Notes: generated from the letters alone by a model not told the origin. A stretch of 17,537 nucleotides of DNA from Campylobacteraceae bacterium (GCA_027011025.1 JALVAU010000471.1:1-17537); one strand, 5' to 3'. Shown: positions 1 through 7,374, counted from the first letter of the stretch. Translations and numbers: made by a program.

Positions 1-195
1 GGTTGCTCCATTGGCAAGAGAGATAAAAAAGATAAGTCCTATGATAAAACTAGATATAGGTGCTAAAATCGCAAAAAAAGTAAAAATAGAGTTTGCGATT
101 TTTTTAACTTTTATCGAGTATAGATACAGCAATCCTAAAAACAGAGAACTGATGAGAGGTATTAAAACAATCCATGCTAAAAAACTGCTACTCAT
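1..195 (-). CDS. nuoL: NADH-quinone oxidoreductase subunit L, N-terminal fragment (cut by window edge)
   Basis: Reading the minus strand from an ATG at 195-193 gives 65 codons open to the left edge, beginning MSSSFLAWIVLIPLISS. Two hydrophobic stretches (about residues 5-27 and 34-60) fit the first membrane helices of NuoL, the large antiporter-like, proton-pumping subunit at the distal end of the complex I membrane arm. The ATG overlaps the nuoK stop in an ATGA arrangement, and nuoL is the gene expected after nuoK. Only the N-terminus is visible, so the diagnostic charged residues of NuoL cannot be checked and the call rests largely on position and hydrophobicity. Confidence 0.85.
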   Translation of the reverse strand, partial: MSSSFLAWIVLIPLISSLFLGLLYLYSIKVKKIANSIFTFFAILAPISSFIIGLIFFISLANGAT

Positions 196-512
196 AGTGT
201 GCCTTTTTGCTTTAGAGTATTATAATCATCTATATTCGCTGATTTTTTCAGTCTAAACATAGCAACTATCAATGATAAAAAAACAGCAGCTTCAGAAGCT
301 GCTATTGCCATAACCATCATAGCAATAATTTGTCCATCTATATCACCAAAATATTTACTCAGAGTTACTAGCATTAGATTTATAGCATTTAACATTAATT
401 CCAAGGACATATAGATTATAAATATATTTTTTCTACTTATAAGTCCTATAATGCCTAGGCTGAAAAGTAAAATACAGAGTGATATGTAAGACATGAAAGA
501 GGCTTCTATCAT
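192..512 (-). CDS. nuoK: NADH-quinone oxidoreductase subunit K
   Basis: This 106-residue, three-helix membrane protein matches NuoK in length (about 100 aa) and sequence. It carries the two conserved membrane glutamates used in proton translocation, Glu38 in SLELMLNAINL and Glu74 in AASEAAVFL. It sits in the membrane arm between NuoJ and the antiporter-like subunits. Its start overlaps the nuoJ stop by 4 bp, and its own stop overlaps the nuoL start by 3 bp, so translation is probably coupled along the operon. The Lys-rich tail after residue 87 is cytoplasmic. Nothing is missing compared with the family. Confidence 0.97.
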   Translation of the reverse strand: MIEASFMSYISLCILLFSLGIIGLISRKNIFIIYMSLELMLNAINLMLVTLSKYFGDIDGQIIAMMVMAIAASEAAVFLSLIVAMFRLKKSANIDDYNTLKQKGTL

Positions 513-1015
513 CTTCTCTCCTTTTTTCTTGCCAACACAATAGAGCCGATAAGTGCCACCAAAAGCAGTATTGAAATAGCTTCAAAAGGGAGAAGCCATC
601 CTCTAAAAAGTGCATTTCCCAGCATCTTTATGTCTCCAAAATTATCAATTTTTGTGCTAAAATCTTCTATATGGGGCATTCTTGCAAAGGCAGTAAATAA
701 TAGGTAATCCATAGGTGCTAGCACAATGGCAATAAGTAGCATTGTCATATATTTATTAGGCTCTTTTGGGGTATGATCCTGCCTGATATTTAAAAACATG
801 ATAATGAAGAGCAAAAGTGCGATGATGGCACCCGCATATATTATAATCTGCACCATAAACAAAAATGAAGCACTGAGTAGTGCATATAGACCAGCAAGAG
901 CCATGACGGTCACTACAAAACTAAGCGCACTGTGCATCGTACTTGATAGCGTGATCATTCCAACTGCTCCTGTGAGGGCAAATAGTGATAGTATTAAGAA
1001 AAGAATATCCGTCAT
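509..1015 (-). CDS. nuoJ: NADH-quinone oxidoreductase subunit J
   Basis: This 168-residue membrane protein has about five hydrophobic segments and the NuoJ signature region VQIIIYAGAIIALLLFIIMFLN (about residues 54-75), which contains the helix that links the quinone site to the proton channels. The length is normal for NuoJ (about 165-185 aa). Its start overlaps the nuoI stop by 4 bp and its stop overlaps nuoK by 4 bp. It is part of the membrane arm of complex I. The identification is secure from sequence and operon position together. Confidence 0.96.
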   Translation of the reverse strand: MTDILFLILSLFALTGAVGMITLSSTMHSALSFVVTVMALAGLYALLSASFLFMVQIIIYAGAIIALLLFIIMFLNIRQDHTPKEPNKYMTMLLIAIVLAPMDYLLFTAFARMPHIEDFSTKIDNFGDIKMLGNALFRGWLLPFEAISILLLVALIGSIVLARKKERR

Positions 1016-1512
1016 AGTTCACCCCTAAAAGCTTTATTTGCCAATAATTTTTCTCTGTTTAGCACAAAATCCTCTCTTTTGGTGGCAACAAAACTAAAAA
1101 TTCCTGTATCCATCCTGATGGCATCACATGGACAAGCTTCCGCACAGCCACCGCAAAATACGCACTCTAACAAATCTATATTGAATAATGAGGGCATTTT
1201 TTCGTCTATTCCATCTTCTCGCTCAGTCGCTTCTATAAATATACAATCAGAAGGACAGGCAGTAGCACACATAAAACATGCCACACATCTTATAGAGCCG
1301 TCATCTCTGTGTGTTAATCTGTGTACACCTCTGTATCTGCTTGTTATATCTGTTGGTTGCATCTCCGGATAACACTCTGTCTTGATATTTGAGGTGTCTT
1401 TTAGATTTTTTGCAAAGTGTGACATAGTCGTTTTCATACCCGAAAAAATAGCAGGTAGATAGAGTCTGTCTTTTAAGCTTTTACCATATCTTGGAACTAT
1501 TTTTATACCCAT
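1012..1512 (-). CDS. nuoI: NADH-quinone oxidoreductase subunit I (two [4Fe-4S] clusters)
   Basis: This 166-residue peripheral-arm subunit passes electrons from the NuoG side towards NuoB and quinone through clusters N6a and N6b. Two ferredoxin-type motifs are visible: C76-x2-C79-x2-C82-x3-C86-P and C117-x2-C120-x2-C123-x3-C127-P. All eight ligands are present. The N-terminal region (about 1-60) is the amphipathic part that contacts the membrane arm. It starts 1 bp after the nuoH stop and overlaps nuoJ by 4 bp. Confidence 0.97.
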   Translation of the reverse strand: MGIKIVPRYGKSLKDRLYLPAIFSGMKTTMSHFAKNLKDTSNIKTECYPEMQPTDITSRYRGVHRLTHRDDGSIRCVACFMCATACPSDCIFIEATEREDGIDEKMPSLFNIDLLECVFCGGCAEACPCDAIRMDTGIFSFVATKREDFVLNREKLLANKAFRGEL

Positions 1513-1513
1513 A

Positions 1514-2797
1514 TTATACTCCTAGCCCTACAACAACTAAAGCAGTCAAAAAGATATTTGCGATAGACAGAGGCAGAAGGATTTTCCAGCCAAGATTTTG
1601 TAGTTGATCGTATCTAAATCTAGGAAGAGTCCATCTTACCCAGACAAAAACAAAATTCATCAACAGAAGTTTTATAGCAAAAGTTGCTATCTGTATGATC
1701 GCTACGGCAATGTTTGTAGTAGTCTCTGTGATTCCATTAATCAAAAAACATCCCAAAATCCCTATAACTACTATGTTTATGAGTATCAAGACTCTTATTA
1801 ACCATTTGCTTTCATTGTTTCTTTTGTCATCTTTGCTTGGCCAAACATTATTTTTAACAATCCATCTCCCAAAAAGCAGGCTCAAAAGAGGCAGTATGAC
1901 TATTATAGCCAGCATTACAGTGTGAAAATTTTCTTTAAGTGTGTCGGTTCCTAACCAAGGAAGATTGTAGCCACCAAAAAACAGAGTGACTATCAGGGCA
2001 CTAGATGCACTCATAGCTACATACTCACCCACAAAAAACAGTCCAAATTTCATAGCACTATACTCTGTATGGTATCCGCCTACTATCTCACTCTCACCCT
2101 CAGCTATATCAAATGGAGTTCTATTTGCTTCAGCAAAAGCAGTTACTATGAAAATGACGGCAGCAAGAGGTTGTATTACGATTCCCCAAGCGGGAATAAA
2201 ACCAAAGAGTAGTTTGCTTTGAAAATTGACCATATCTACTAGGTTTATAGACCCATAAGTTACTAGCAAAGAGACAAGGGCTAAAGTCATAGATGCTTCA
2301 TAGCTTATCACCTGTGCACCGGCTCTTATAGATCCTAGAAGAGAGTATTTGTTATTGCTAGACCAGCCACCCAAAATTATCCCATATATGCTAAGACCTG
2401 CAAATGCCAAAAACCAAAGAGCGCCCAGATTTATAGGTAATCCTTGCATGATAAAAGTTTGAGAACCTATGACTAAATTATCGGCAAAAGGCATCACCAT
2501 ATATGACAAAAAAGCAGAAACAAATACGATAACAGGTGCTAAAGTAAAGACAAATTTCTCCTTTATAGCTTTTGCCTTAAAATCCTCTTTAAAGACAAGT
2601 TTGAGCATATCTGCAAATGACTGTATAAGTCCACCTAGACGAAATCCATTGATATTGCATCTGTTTGGACCAAGTCTGTCTTGAATAAAACCAGCCACTC
2701 TTCTCTCAACCCAAACTAGTATCGGTGCAGCTCCTAATGAGAAGAGTAGAGCTAAAATTATATTTATGACTATAACTACTACAAGTATCGTATTCAT
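1514..2797 (-). CDS. nuoH: NADH-quinone oxidoreductase subunit H, long form with an internal insertion
   Basis: NuoH anchors the peripheral arm and forms much of the quinone cavity. Conserved family regions are present: VERRVAGFIQDRLGPNR near residues 30-46, the EANRTPFDIAEGESEIVGGYHTEYS loop (about 223-247), and the C-terminal VRWTLPRFRYDQLQNLGWK block (387-405). At 427 aa it is clearly longer than the roughly 325-350 aa typical of the family. The excess lies between FFGGYNLPWL (273-282) and the C-terminal block, roughly residues 290-372. It holds two extra hydrophobic segments (about 293-313 and 333-353) separated by a charged, Asn/Lys-rich loop. The ORF is intact, and it overlaps nuoG by 4 bp (ATGA). 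Confidence 0.96.
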   Translation of the reverse strand: MNTILVVVIVINIILALLFSLGAAPILVWVERRVAGFIQDRLGPNRCNINGFRLGGLIQSFADMLKLVFKEDFKAKAIKEKFVFTLAPVIVFVSAFLSYMVMPFADNLVIGSQTFIMQGLPINLGALWFLAFAGLSIYGIILGGWSSNNKYSLLGSIRAGAQVISYEASMTLALVSLLVTYGSINLVDMVNFQSKLLFGFIPAWGIVIQPLAAVIFIVTAFAEANRTPFDIAEGESEIVGGYHTEYSAMKFGLFFVGEYVAMSASSALIVTLFFGGYNLPWLGTDTLKENFHTVMLAIIVILPLLSLLFGRWIVKNNVWPSKDDKRNNESKWLIRVLILINIVVIGILGCFLINGITETTTNIAVAIIQIATFAIKLLLMNFVFVWVRWTLPRFRYDQLQNLGWKILLPLSIANIFLTALVVVGLGV

Positions 2798-4311
2798 TTT
2801 GTCTCTATCTTTATAGTATTTGTTTTGACACTCTTAAATTTTATGTTTTTTAAGAAATTCATTTTTCCTAAACCGCTATTCCAAACATCTTCACATGTAG
2901 TTTTCCCGTCATTTAGGATTGTGGATAGAAAACTCAATAGATTGACTGCTTCTAGATTTTTATCTATTTTGCAAGAACTAAATTGTATGAAGTTATCGCA
3001 ATTTATGAAGCAACCCTCTCTGCTCATATGAGAGACTGTTGGAATAACAATATCTAGTTTGTCTTTTTGTTTAAAATCTCTATAATTCATCACACCAACA
3101 GATCCTTCAAACCCTAGATTTTCTATGGTTTCTACATCATCTCTGCCAACTAGCAAGACAAAATCTTTATCTTTTATCTGCTCTTTCAAACTATCTATAT
3201 CATCTTTAATTTCTAGATAGGCAAAAGCTTTTCTATTTGGTGTTTTGTCGCTTTTTCTTAGCATATCATCTTCAAAATTTTCATCAAAATTTTCATCAAA
3301 ACCGCTAATTTGCGCACCTAATTTTTGAGATAGGACTTTAAATCTATATATCTCTTCAAGACTTAGAGTAGGCGACAATAAAAACAGAGTTTTAGAGTTG
3401 TATCTCTTTAGTAATCTCTCCATTTTTAAGAGTGCGTACTCAAATTCACTCTCCATACCTCTTATGTAGGCGTTCAAGAGTCTATTTTCATTCTCTTTTT
3501 TATAACTAAGCCTACCATAATCACATATAAAATAGCCATTTATATCTTTGTTAAATCTCGGTCTGTACCTATATACGACATCATCTTTGTATTTTTCTTT
3601 ATTATGATCTACGAATAAGGAGCAACCTCTTGAGCAACCATCACAGATGGCTTCAAGGGGTTTTAGGAACCAAACTCTTTGGTGAAATCTAAAATCCTTG
3701 CTTGTCAAAGCACCCACAGGGCACAAATCTATAACATTCATAGCATAAGGGTTTGATAATTTTGTACCGGGAAATGTAGAGATATATGAGTGGTCATTGC
3801 GAACTACAACACCTAACTCATGAGTTTTTGTGATATTTTTAGTAAATCTGACACATCTAGTGCACAGCACACATCTTTCCCTGTCGAGCATAACATTTGC
3901 TCCTAGGTCTATATGTTTCTTTTTTCTGTTTTTGGGAGTATCTAACCTACTGTCATATAGTCCAACATCCATGTAGTAGTTTTGCAAGGAACACTCACCG
4001 GCTTGGTCACAAATAGGACAATCAACAGGATGATTTATGAGTTCAAGTTCGAGTATTTGTCTTTTTACACGAGCTATGTTTTCACCCTTGGTTCGAATTA
4101 CCATCCCATCAGTTACCGGTGTATCACAAGCTATCTGTGGTCTTTTTTTGCCCTCTATCTCTACCATGCACATACGACAGTTTCCATCTTTGCCCAAAGA
4201 GGGATGATAGCAAAAATGTGGGATATTTACTCCATTTGCTAATAACTCATCTATGAGTGTAGCATCATCTTTTGCATAAATCTCTTTTCCATCAACCGTG
4301 ATTGTTGCCAT
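2794..4311 (-). CDS. nuoG: NADH-quinone oxidoreductase subunit G, short form
   Basis: This is the Fe-S subunit of the complex I electron-input arm. Visible ligands are: [2Fe-2S] Cys34, Cys45, Cys48, Cys62; an His94-Cys98-Cys101-Cys107 site; a [4Fe-4S] set Cys147, Cys150, Cys153, Cys197; and a further Cys223-x2-Cys226-x3-Cys230-x32-Cys263 set matching the N7-type cluster of some bacterial NuoG proteins. The molybdopterin-oxidoreductase-like part that normally follows is reduced to about 240 residues, giving 505 aa against roughly 800-900 in many NuoG proteins. The end is real: the stop overlaps the nuoH start. A 12-bp tandem repeat near 3272-3301 encodes repeated FDEN. It is the first gene of this cluster, with an AAGG Shine-Dalgarno at 4323-4326 on the minus strand. 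Confidence 0.95.
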   Translation of the reverse strand: MATITVDGKEIYAKDDATLIDELLANGVNIPHFCYHPSLGKDGNCRMCMVEIEGKKRPQIACDTPVTDGMVIRTKGENIARVKRQILELELINHPVDCPICDQAGECSLQNYYMDVGLYDSRLDTPKNRKKKHIDLGANVMLDRERCVLCTRCVRFTKNITKTHELGVVVRNDHSYISTFPGTKLSNPYAMNVIDLCPVGALTSKDFRFHQRVWFLKPLEAICDGCSRGCSLFVDHNKEKYKDDVVYRYRPRFNKDINGYFICDYGRLSYKKENENRLLNAYIRGMESEFEYALLKMERLLKRYNSKTLFLLSPTLSLEEIYRFKVLSQKLGAQISGFDENFDENFEDDMLRKSDKTPNRKAFAYLEIKDDIDSLKEQIKDKDFVLLVGRDDVETIENLGFEGSVGVMNYRDFKQKDKLDIVIPTVSHMSREGCFINCDNFIQFSSCKIDKNLEAVNLLSFLSTILNDGKTTCEDVWNSGLGKMNFLKNIKFKSVKTNTIKIETK

Positions 4312-4340
4312 CAGTTATAAAGCCTTATTTGTTTTATAGT

Positions 4341-4346
4341 ATTCTA
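4341..4346 (-). promoter_or_regulatory. Possible -10 box for the nuoG operon
   Basis: On the minus strand a TAGAAT hexamer (one mismatch to TATAAT) lies about 30 bp before the nuoG ATG, in an AT-rich leader. No -35 box is obvious, as is usual in Campylobacterota. A TATAAA-like stretch slightly closer to the gene could serve instead. The inference rests on nuoG being the first gene of the operon and on a divergent neighbour. Confidence 0.3.
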
Positions 4347-4431
4347 TCTAGCCAAAACTTTAAAGTAGCTGTACAATTTATGATAAAATTTTATATTGGT
4401 TATGTTTAAAATATTTATAGGATTTTTAGAT

Positions 4432-4473
4432 ATGCCCTATAGAAAAAATTATGCTCGTATCTCTAACAAATAA
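4432..4473 (+). CDS. Possible 13-codon small ORF upstream of the MFS gene
   Basis: ATG at 4432 opens 13 codons (MPYRKNYARISNK) ending in TAA at 4471. An AGGA stretch at 4419-4422 lies 9 nt before the ATG. It sits wholly in the 231-bp gap between nuoG and the MFS gene. It could be a tiny leader peptide, a decayed coding remnant or chance. The MFS -10 box lies downstream of it, so the two need not share a transcript. Confidence 0.15.
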   Translation: MPYRKNYARISNK

Positions 4474-4509
4474 CTCTTTATGTTCAGGATTTTAGTGGTT
4501 AATATCTAG

Positions 4510-4537
4510 TATAATCCCTAAAGTAAAAAAAAGAGGA
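4510..4537 (+). promoter_or_regulatory. -10 box and Shine-Dalgarno of the MFS gene
   Basis: A perfect TATAAT at 4510-4515 is followed by an A-rich leader with AGAGGA at 4532-4537, five bases before the ATG at 4543. No convincing -35 hexamer is seen 16-18 bp upstream. The rest of the nuoG-MFS gap (4312-4509) is AT-rich and shows no other recognisable element beyond those listed. Confidence 0.55.
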
Positions 4538-4542
4538 AATAT

Positions 4543-5715
4543 ATGTTTAGAAATATCTTCAAATCTCGCGTTGCTCTTTTGTATATACTATCTGTCTCCA
4601 TGATATTTTCTTTTTCAGCTTGGATGTCTCTTTTGAATAACTTTGTTGTTGAAGTCGCAAAATTTAACGGAAGTCAGATAGGATTTTTGCAAAGTATTAG
4701 AGAGATACCGGGGTTTTTGTCTTTTGGTGTGATATTTGTTCTGTTTTTTGTTTCACAGCAAAGATTGGCATATGTATCTATGATTGCTCTAGGTATCGGA
4801 GTTGCCTTCACAGGTCTCTTTCCTAGTACCACAGGGCTCTATGTAACCACTCTTATCATGTCTCTTGGATTTCACTATCTTGCTACGATAAATCAATCTT
4901 TATCATTGCAATGGCTAGACAAAAAGACAAGCCCTGTAACACTTGGTAAAATCGCAGCAGCAAACTCTTTTACTAAACTGTTAGTTTTTGTATTGATATT
5001 TTTTATGATGAAATTTTATAGTGTTGAGTATAAAAGTGTATATCTGATTTTTGGTGGCATCACGATTGTCTTGGGAATTTTATCATGGACTCTTTTTGAG
5101 CACTTTAAAGATGATGTGCCGCAAGAAAATAAACTGAAACTCAAAAAGGAGTATTGGCTATTTTATGTTCTAACTTTTTTTGCAGGTGCTAGACGGCAGA
5201 TATTTATAGTCTTTGCTAGCTTTTTACTTGTTGAAAAGTTTGGTGTTCATATAGAGAGTATGGTTATTCTTCTCTTTGTAAACTCTATACTAAATATATA
5301 TTTAGCACCAAAAATAGGAAAATACATAGTAAGATTTGGCGAGAGATTGGCCCTTAGAATTGAGTATATAGGTTTGATTATCATCTTTACATCATATGCT
5401 TTTGTGAGTGATGTGTATGTGGCATACCTCTTATATATATCTGATCATCTGCTTTTTTCTATGGCAATTGCCCTTAAAACTTATTTTCAAAAGATAGCAA
5501 ATCCAAAAGATTTGGCAAGTGCGAGTGCCATCAGTTTTACTATAAATCATATAGCAGCCGTATTTCTACCTGTGATTTTAGGTATCATCTGGCTCAAATC
5601 AAATGCCTTGGTTTTCGCTATAGGCACACTTATAGCAGTTTGTTCACTTATTTTGTCATTTTTGATTCCAAAAAATCCTAGAGTAGGAAATGAAACGATA
5701 CTCTCTAGGGTATAG
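4543..5715 (+). CDS. Major facilitator superfamily (MFS) transporter, substrate unknown
   Basis: This 390-residue protein is almost entirely hydrophobic, with about 12 predicted membrane helices in two halves separated by a charged cytoplasmic loop near residues 190-205 (FEHFKDDVPQENKLKLKKEY). Length and layout are typical of MFS secondary carriers, which move small solutes across the inner membrane using ion gradients. Partial family features include the GSQIGFLQSIREIPGFLSFG region (about 43-62) and GARRQIFIVFASFLLVEKFG at the start of the second half. The sequence gives no clear substrate. It is transcribed divergently from nuoG and has its own TATAAT and AGAGGA signals. The ORF is complete. 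Confidence 0.85.
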   Translation: MFRNIFKSRVALLYILSVSMIFSFSAWMSLLNNFVVEVAKFNGSQIGFLQSIREIPGFLSFGVIFVLFFVSQQRLAYVSMIALGIGVAFTGLFPSTTGLYVTTLIMSLGFHYLATINQSLSLQWLDKKTSPVTLGKIAAANSFTKLLVFVLIFFMMKFYSVEYKSVYLIFGGITIVLGILSWTLFEHFKDDVPQENKLKLKKEYWLFYVLTFFAGARRQIFIVFASFLLVEKFGVHIESMVILLFVNSILNIYLAPKIGKYIVRFGERLALRIEYIGLIIIFTSYAFVSDVYVAYLLYISDHLLFSMAIALKTYFQKIANPKDLASASAISFTINHIAAVFLPVILGIIWLKSNALVFAIGTLIAVCSLILSFLIPKNPRVGNETILSRV

Positions 5716-5747
5716 ATGATTTTTTATGCTATCGGTTGTCTATTTAA

Positions 5748-5765
5748 TTGATATTTAACTATCAA
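5748..5765. repeat. Small inverted repeat upstream of the 5783 gene
   Basis: TTGATA and TATCAA form a perfect 6-bp inverted repeat around a 6-base spacer (tttaac), 17 bp before the ATG at 5783. It could be an operator or a chance AT-rich palindrome. The gap between the MFS stop and this gene is only 67 bp and otherwise holds nothing recognisable. Confidence 0.2.
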
Positions 5766-5782
5766 ATGCTAAACTGCTTAGA

Positions 5783-6262
5783 ATGAAAACCAAAAAATTT
5801 TTAAAATTTCTTATCTTGGAAATTATAGCTCTATCGCTTATAGTTGCATATTTTACTATAGACTCTAGTGATATTTACAGATGGTATGTCGGAAATACAA
5901 ATTTTGTCAAGCAAGATAAAAGTTGTAATTTGCACAAAGAGGCTTGTAGCGTAGAGTTAAGGGATGGTAGCATTGTAACTCTTAACATAACACCTAAGCC
6001 AATCCCTCTTATGAAACCCATAGAGCTACATGTAGAGACTCAAAATATAGATATAAACAGTCTCAAACTAAAGGTATTTGCTACAAATATGAATATGGGC
6101 TTGATTGAAAAGTCTCTAAAAAAGCTAAAAAAAGGGAGTTATAAAGCTAGTATAACACTACCTTCTTGCATAGTGGGCGGAATGATTTGGGATGTAAATA
6201 TTATAGCAGACAAACCATCAAAGAGCCTAGGAGCTGTATTTGAGTTTCAAACAAGCAAATAA
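5783..6262 (+). CDS. Membrane-anchored extracytoplasmic protein with NMNMG motif (FixH/YtkA-like fold possible)
   Basis: This 159-residue protein has a Lys-rich N-terminus and one hydrophobic segment (about residues 8-25), then a soluble, probably periplasmic beta-rich domain. Notable residues are Cys48, His51, Cys55, the N102-MNMG-106 motif, Cys129 and Met134. The arrangement (a PIPLMKPIELHV strand, then an NMNMG turn, then a GSYKASITLP strand) resembles small FixH/YtkA-like extracytoplasmic domains found beside cytochrome oxidase or copper-handling genes. The Met, Cys and His residues would suit copper, but that is inference. The Shine-Dalgarno is weak (TTAGA directly before the ATG). I do not recognise a specific named gene. 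Confidence 0.6.
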   Translation: MKTKKFLKFLILEIIALSLIVAYFTIDSSDIYRWYVGNTNFVKQDKSCNLHKEACSVELRDGSIVTLNITPKPIPLMKPIELHVETQNIDINSLKLKVFATNMNMGLIEKSLKKLKKGSYKASITLPSCIVGGMIWDVNIIADKPSKSLGAVFEFQTSK

Positions 6263-6285
6263 GAAGATATTAACGCAGTATCATA

Positions 6286-6315
6286 TATAATTCCCATATA
6301 AATTTTAGAGGAGAG
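6286..6315 (+). promoter_or_regulatory. -10 box and strong Shine-Dalgarno of the lipoprotein gene
   Basis: TATAAT at 6286-6291 is followed by AGAGGAGAG at 6307-6315, five bases before the ATG at 6321. This suggests that the lipoprotein gene has its own promoter inside the 58-bp gap after the preceding gene. No -35 box is evident. Confidence 0.5.
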
Positions 6316-6320
6316 TAATT

Positions 6321-7271
6321 ATGAGAAGCATCTTTAGATTTGGTTTTTTGGTTTTGGTGGTGGCTGTTTTTTTTATAGGGTGCGCTAAAACTAGTAGTGT
6401 GCAGACTTTTAATGATTCTGGTTATTTTCAAAAAAGCGTACCTCTTTCTAAGATAGAAAGAGCTATAAAAGCCGGTGCAAATAGAAAAGGTTGGAGAGCA
6501 AGAAAAGTAAAAAGAGGATTGATTGAGGCAGACATACTGGTACGAGGCAAGTATTTTGTTGCTGTCAATATCAAGTATAATCCTTATGGATATAAGATAC
6601 TATATGCAAATAGTAGAAACTTAAAATACAATCCTGCTGATAACTCTATACATCCAAGTTATAACAAATGGGTCTCTTTACTTGAAAAAAATATAAATTA
6701 TGAGTTATCAAATATAGGCATGAATAATGCAGACTATACAGAGCCTAAAATCATCTCCAAAAAGAGAAAAATGAAACATAAAAAGGTAGTGTATAAAAAA
6801 GCTAACGCTATAAATCTTGAAGGCAGAACCATATATATAAGACCAATGGTTCAGTATGCGCCTAATTCAAGGGTAGCTAGAAATATCAAAGAGGAGTGCA
6901 CAGTTCCTAAAGCATTGGCAGAGAGTATAGCAAAATATTCACAAGCAATCGGAGTAGATGTTGAGGTTAAAGACAGGATAGGTAAAAATGACCTTGAGCT
7001 AATAGTCAAAATAGAAGAGGCAATTAGTGCCGGCAATGCTTTTGTAGGCCATCGTAAATTTATTGTTATCTCAGGTATGCTAGTCAAAGGAAAAAAGATA
7101 TACTACTCATTTGATGCAGCAAGACTCTCTGGAGGAGGATACTTTGGAGCATATAGGAGTTCTTGTTCGGTCTTGGGAAGAATTGCAAGAGCTCTTGGAA
7201 AAGATGTAGCAAATTGGCTAAGCAATCCTTATGATAAAGCCATGATGGGCGATACTCAGCTAATTAGATAA
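6321..7271 (+). CDS. Two-domain putative lipoprotein of unknown function
   Basis: The 316-residue product starts with a lipoprotein signal peptide: MRSIFRFG, a hydrophobic core, and lipobox FIGC with the lipidated Cys at position 21. Residues about 36-138 (GWRARKVKRGLIEADI, then YKILYANSRNLKYN and IHPSYNKWVSLLEKNI) resemble a short proteobacterial lipoprotein family normally found as a stand-alone protein. A Lys-rich linker (about 142-162) leads to a second domain (about 168-302) with Cys193 and Cys282, which might form a disulfide, and a Gly-rich SGGGYFGAYRSS stretch. That domain loosely recalls DUF4410-like envelope proteins. No catalytic motif is seen. The gene faces galU. Confidence 0.7.
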   Translation: MRSIFRFGFLVLVVAVFFIGCAKTSSVQTFNDSGYFQKSVPLSKIERAIKAGANRKGWRARKVKRGLIEADILVRGKYFVAVNIKYNPYGYKILYANSRNLKYNPADNSIHPSYNKWVSLLEKNINYELSNIGMNNADYTEPKIISKKRKMKHKKVVYKKANAINLEGRTIYIRPMVQYAPNSRVARNIKEECTVPKALAESIAKYSQAIGVDVEVKDRIGKNDLELIVKIEEAISAGNAFVGHRKFIVISGMLVKGKKIYYSFDAARLSGGGYFGAYRSSCSVLGRIARALGKDVANWLSNPYDKAMMGDTQLIR

Positions 7272-7305
7272 CTAACCCCTTATGCACTACAATGAGCAGA
7301 GCTCT

Positions 7306-7335
7306 TTGTATTGGCAGGGACTAAAGTCCCTACAA
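7306..7335. terminator. Hairpin AGGGACT/AGTCCCT in the convergent gap
   Basis: AGGGACT (7316-7322) and AGTCCCT (7325-7331) form a 7-bp perfect stem around two bases. TTGTA (7306-7310) and TACAA (7331-7335) can extend it with a five-base bulge. It lies after the lipoprotein stop. There is no T-run directly after it, so it is either a weak terminator or a dispersed repeat hairpin. Confidence 0.4.
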
Positions 7336-7348
7336 CCCCCTAAAGCTA

Positions 7349-7368
7349 CGAAAAGCAAGGCTTTTCGA
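7349..7368. terminator. Bidirectional hairpin after galU
   Basis: CGAAAAGC at 7349-7356 and GCTTTTCG at 7360-7367 form a perfect 8-bp stem around a 3-base loop, a few bases downstream of the galU stop on the minus strand. The A and T runs inside the arms give short T-tracts on either strand, so it could terminate both convergent transcripts. The strength is uncertain. Confidence 0.5.
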
Positions 7369-7374
7369 GACTAA

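Noticed and set aside
2794..4311. nuoG as a truncated pseudogene
   Set aside because: The short length is unusual, but the frame is open, all N-terminal cluster ligands are kept, and the stop overlaps the nuoH start as in a working operon.
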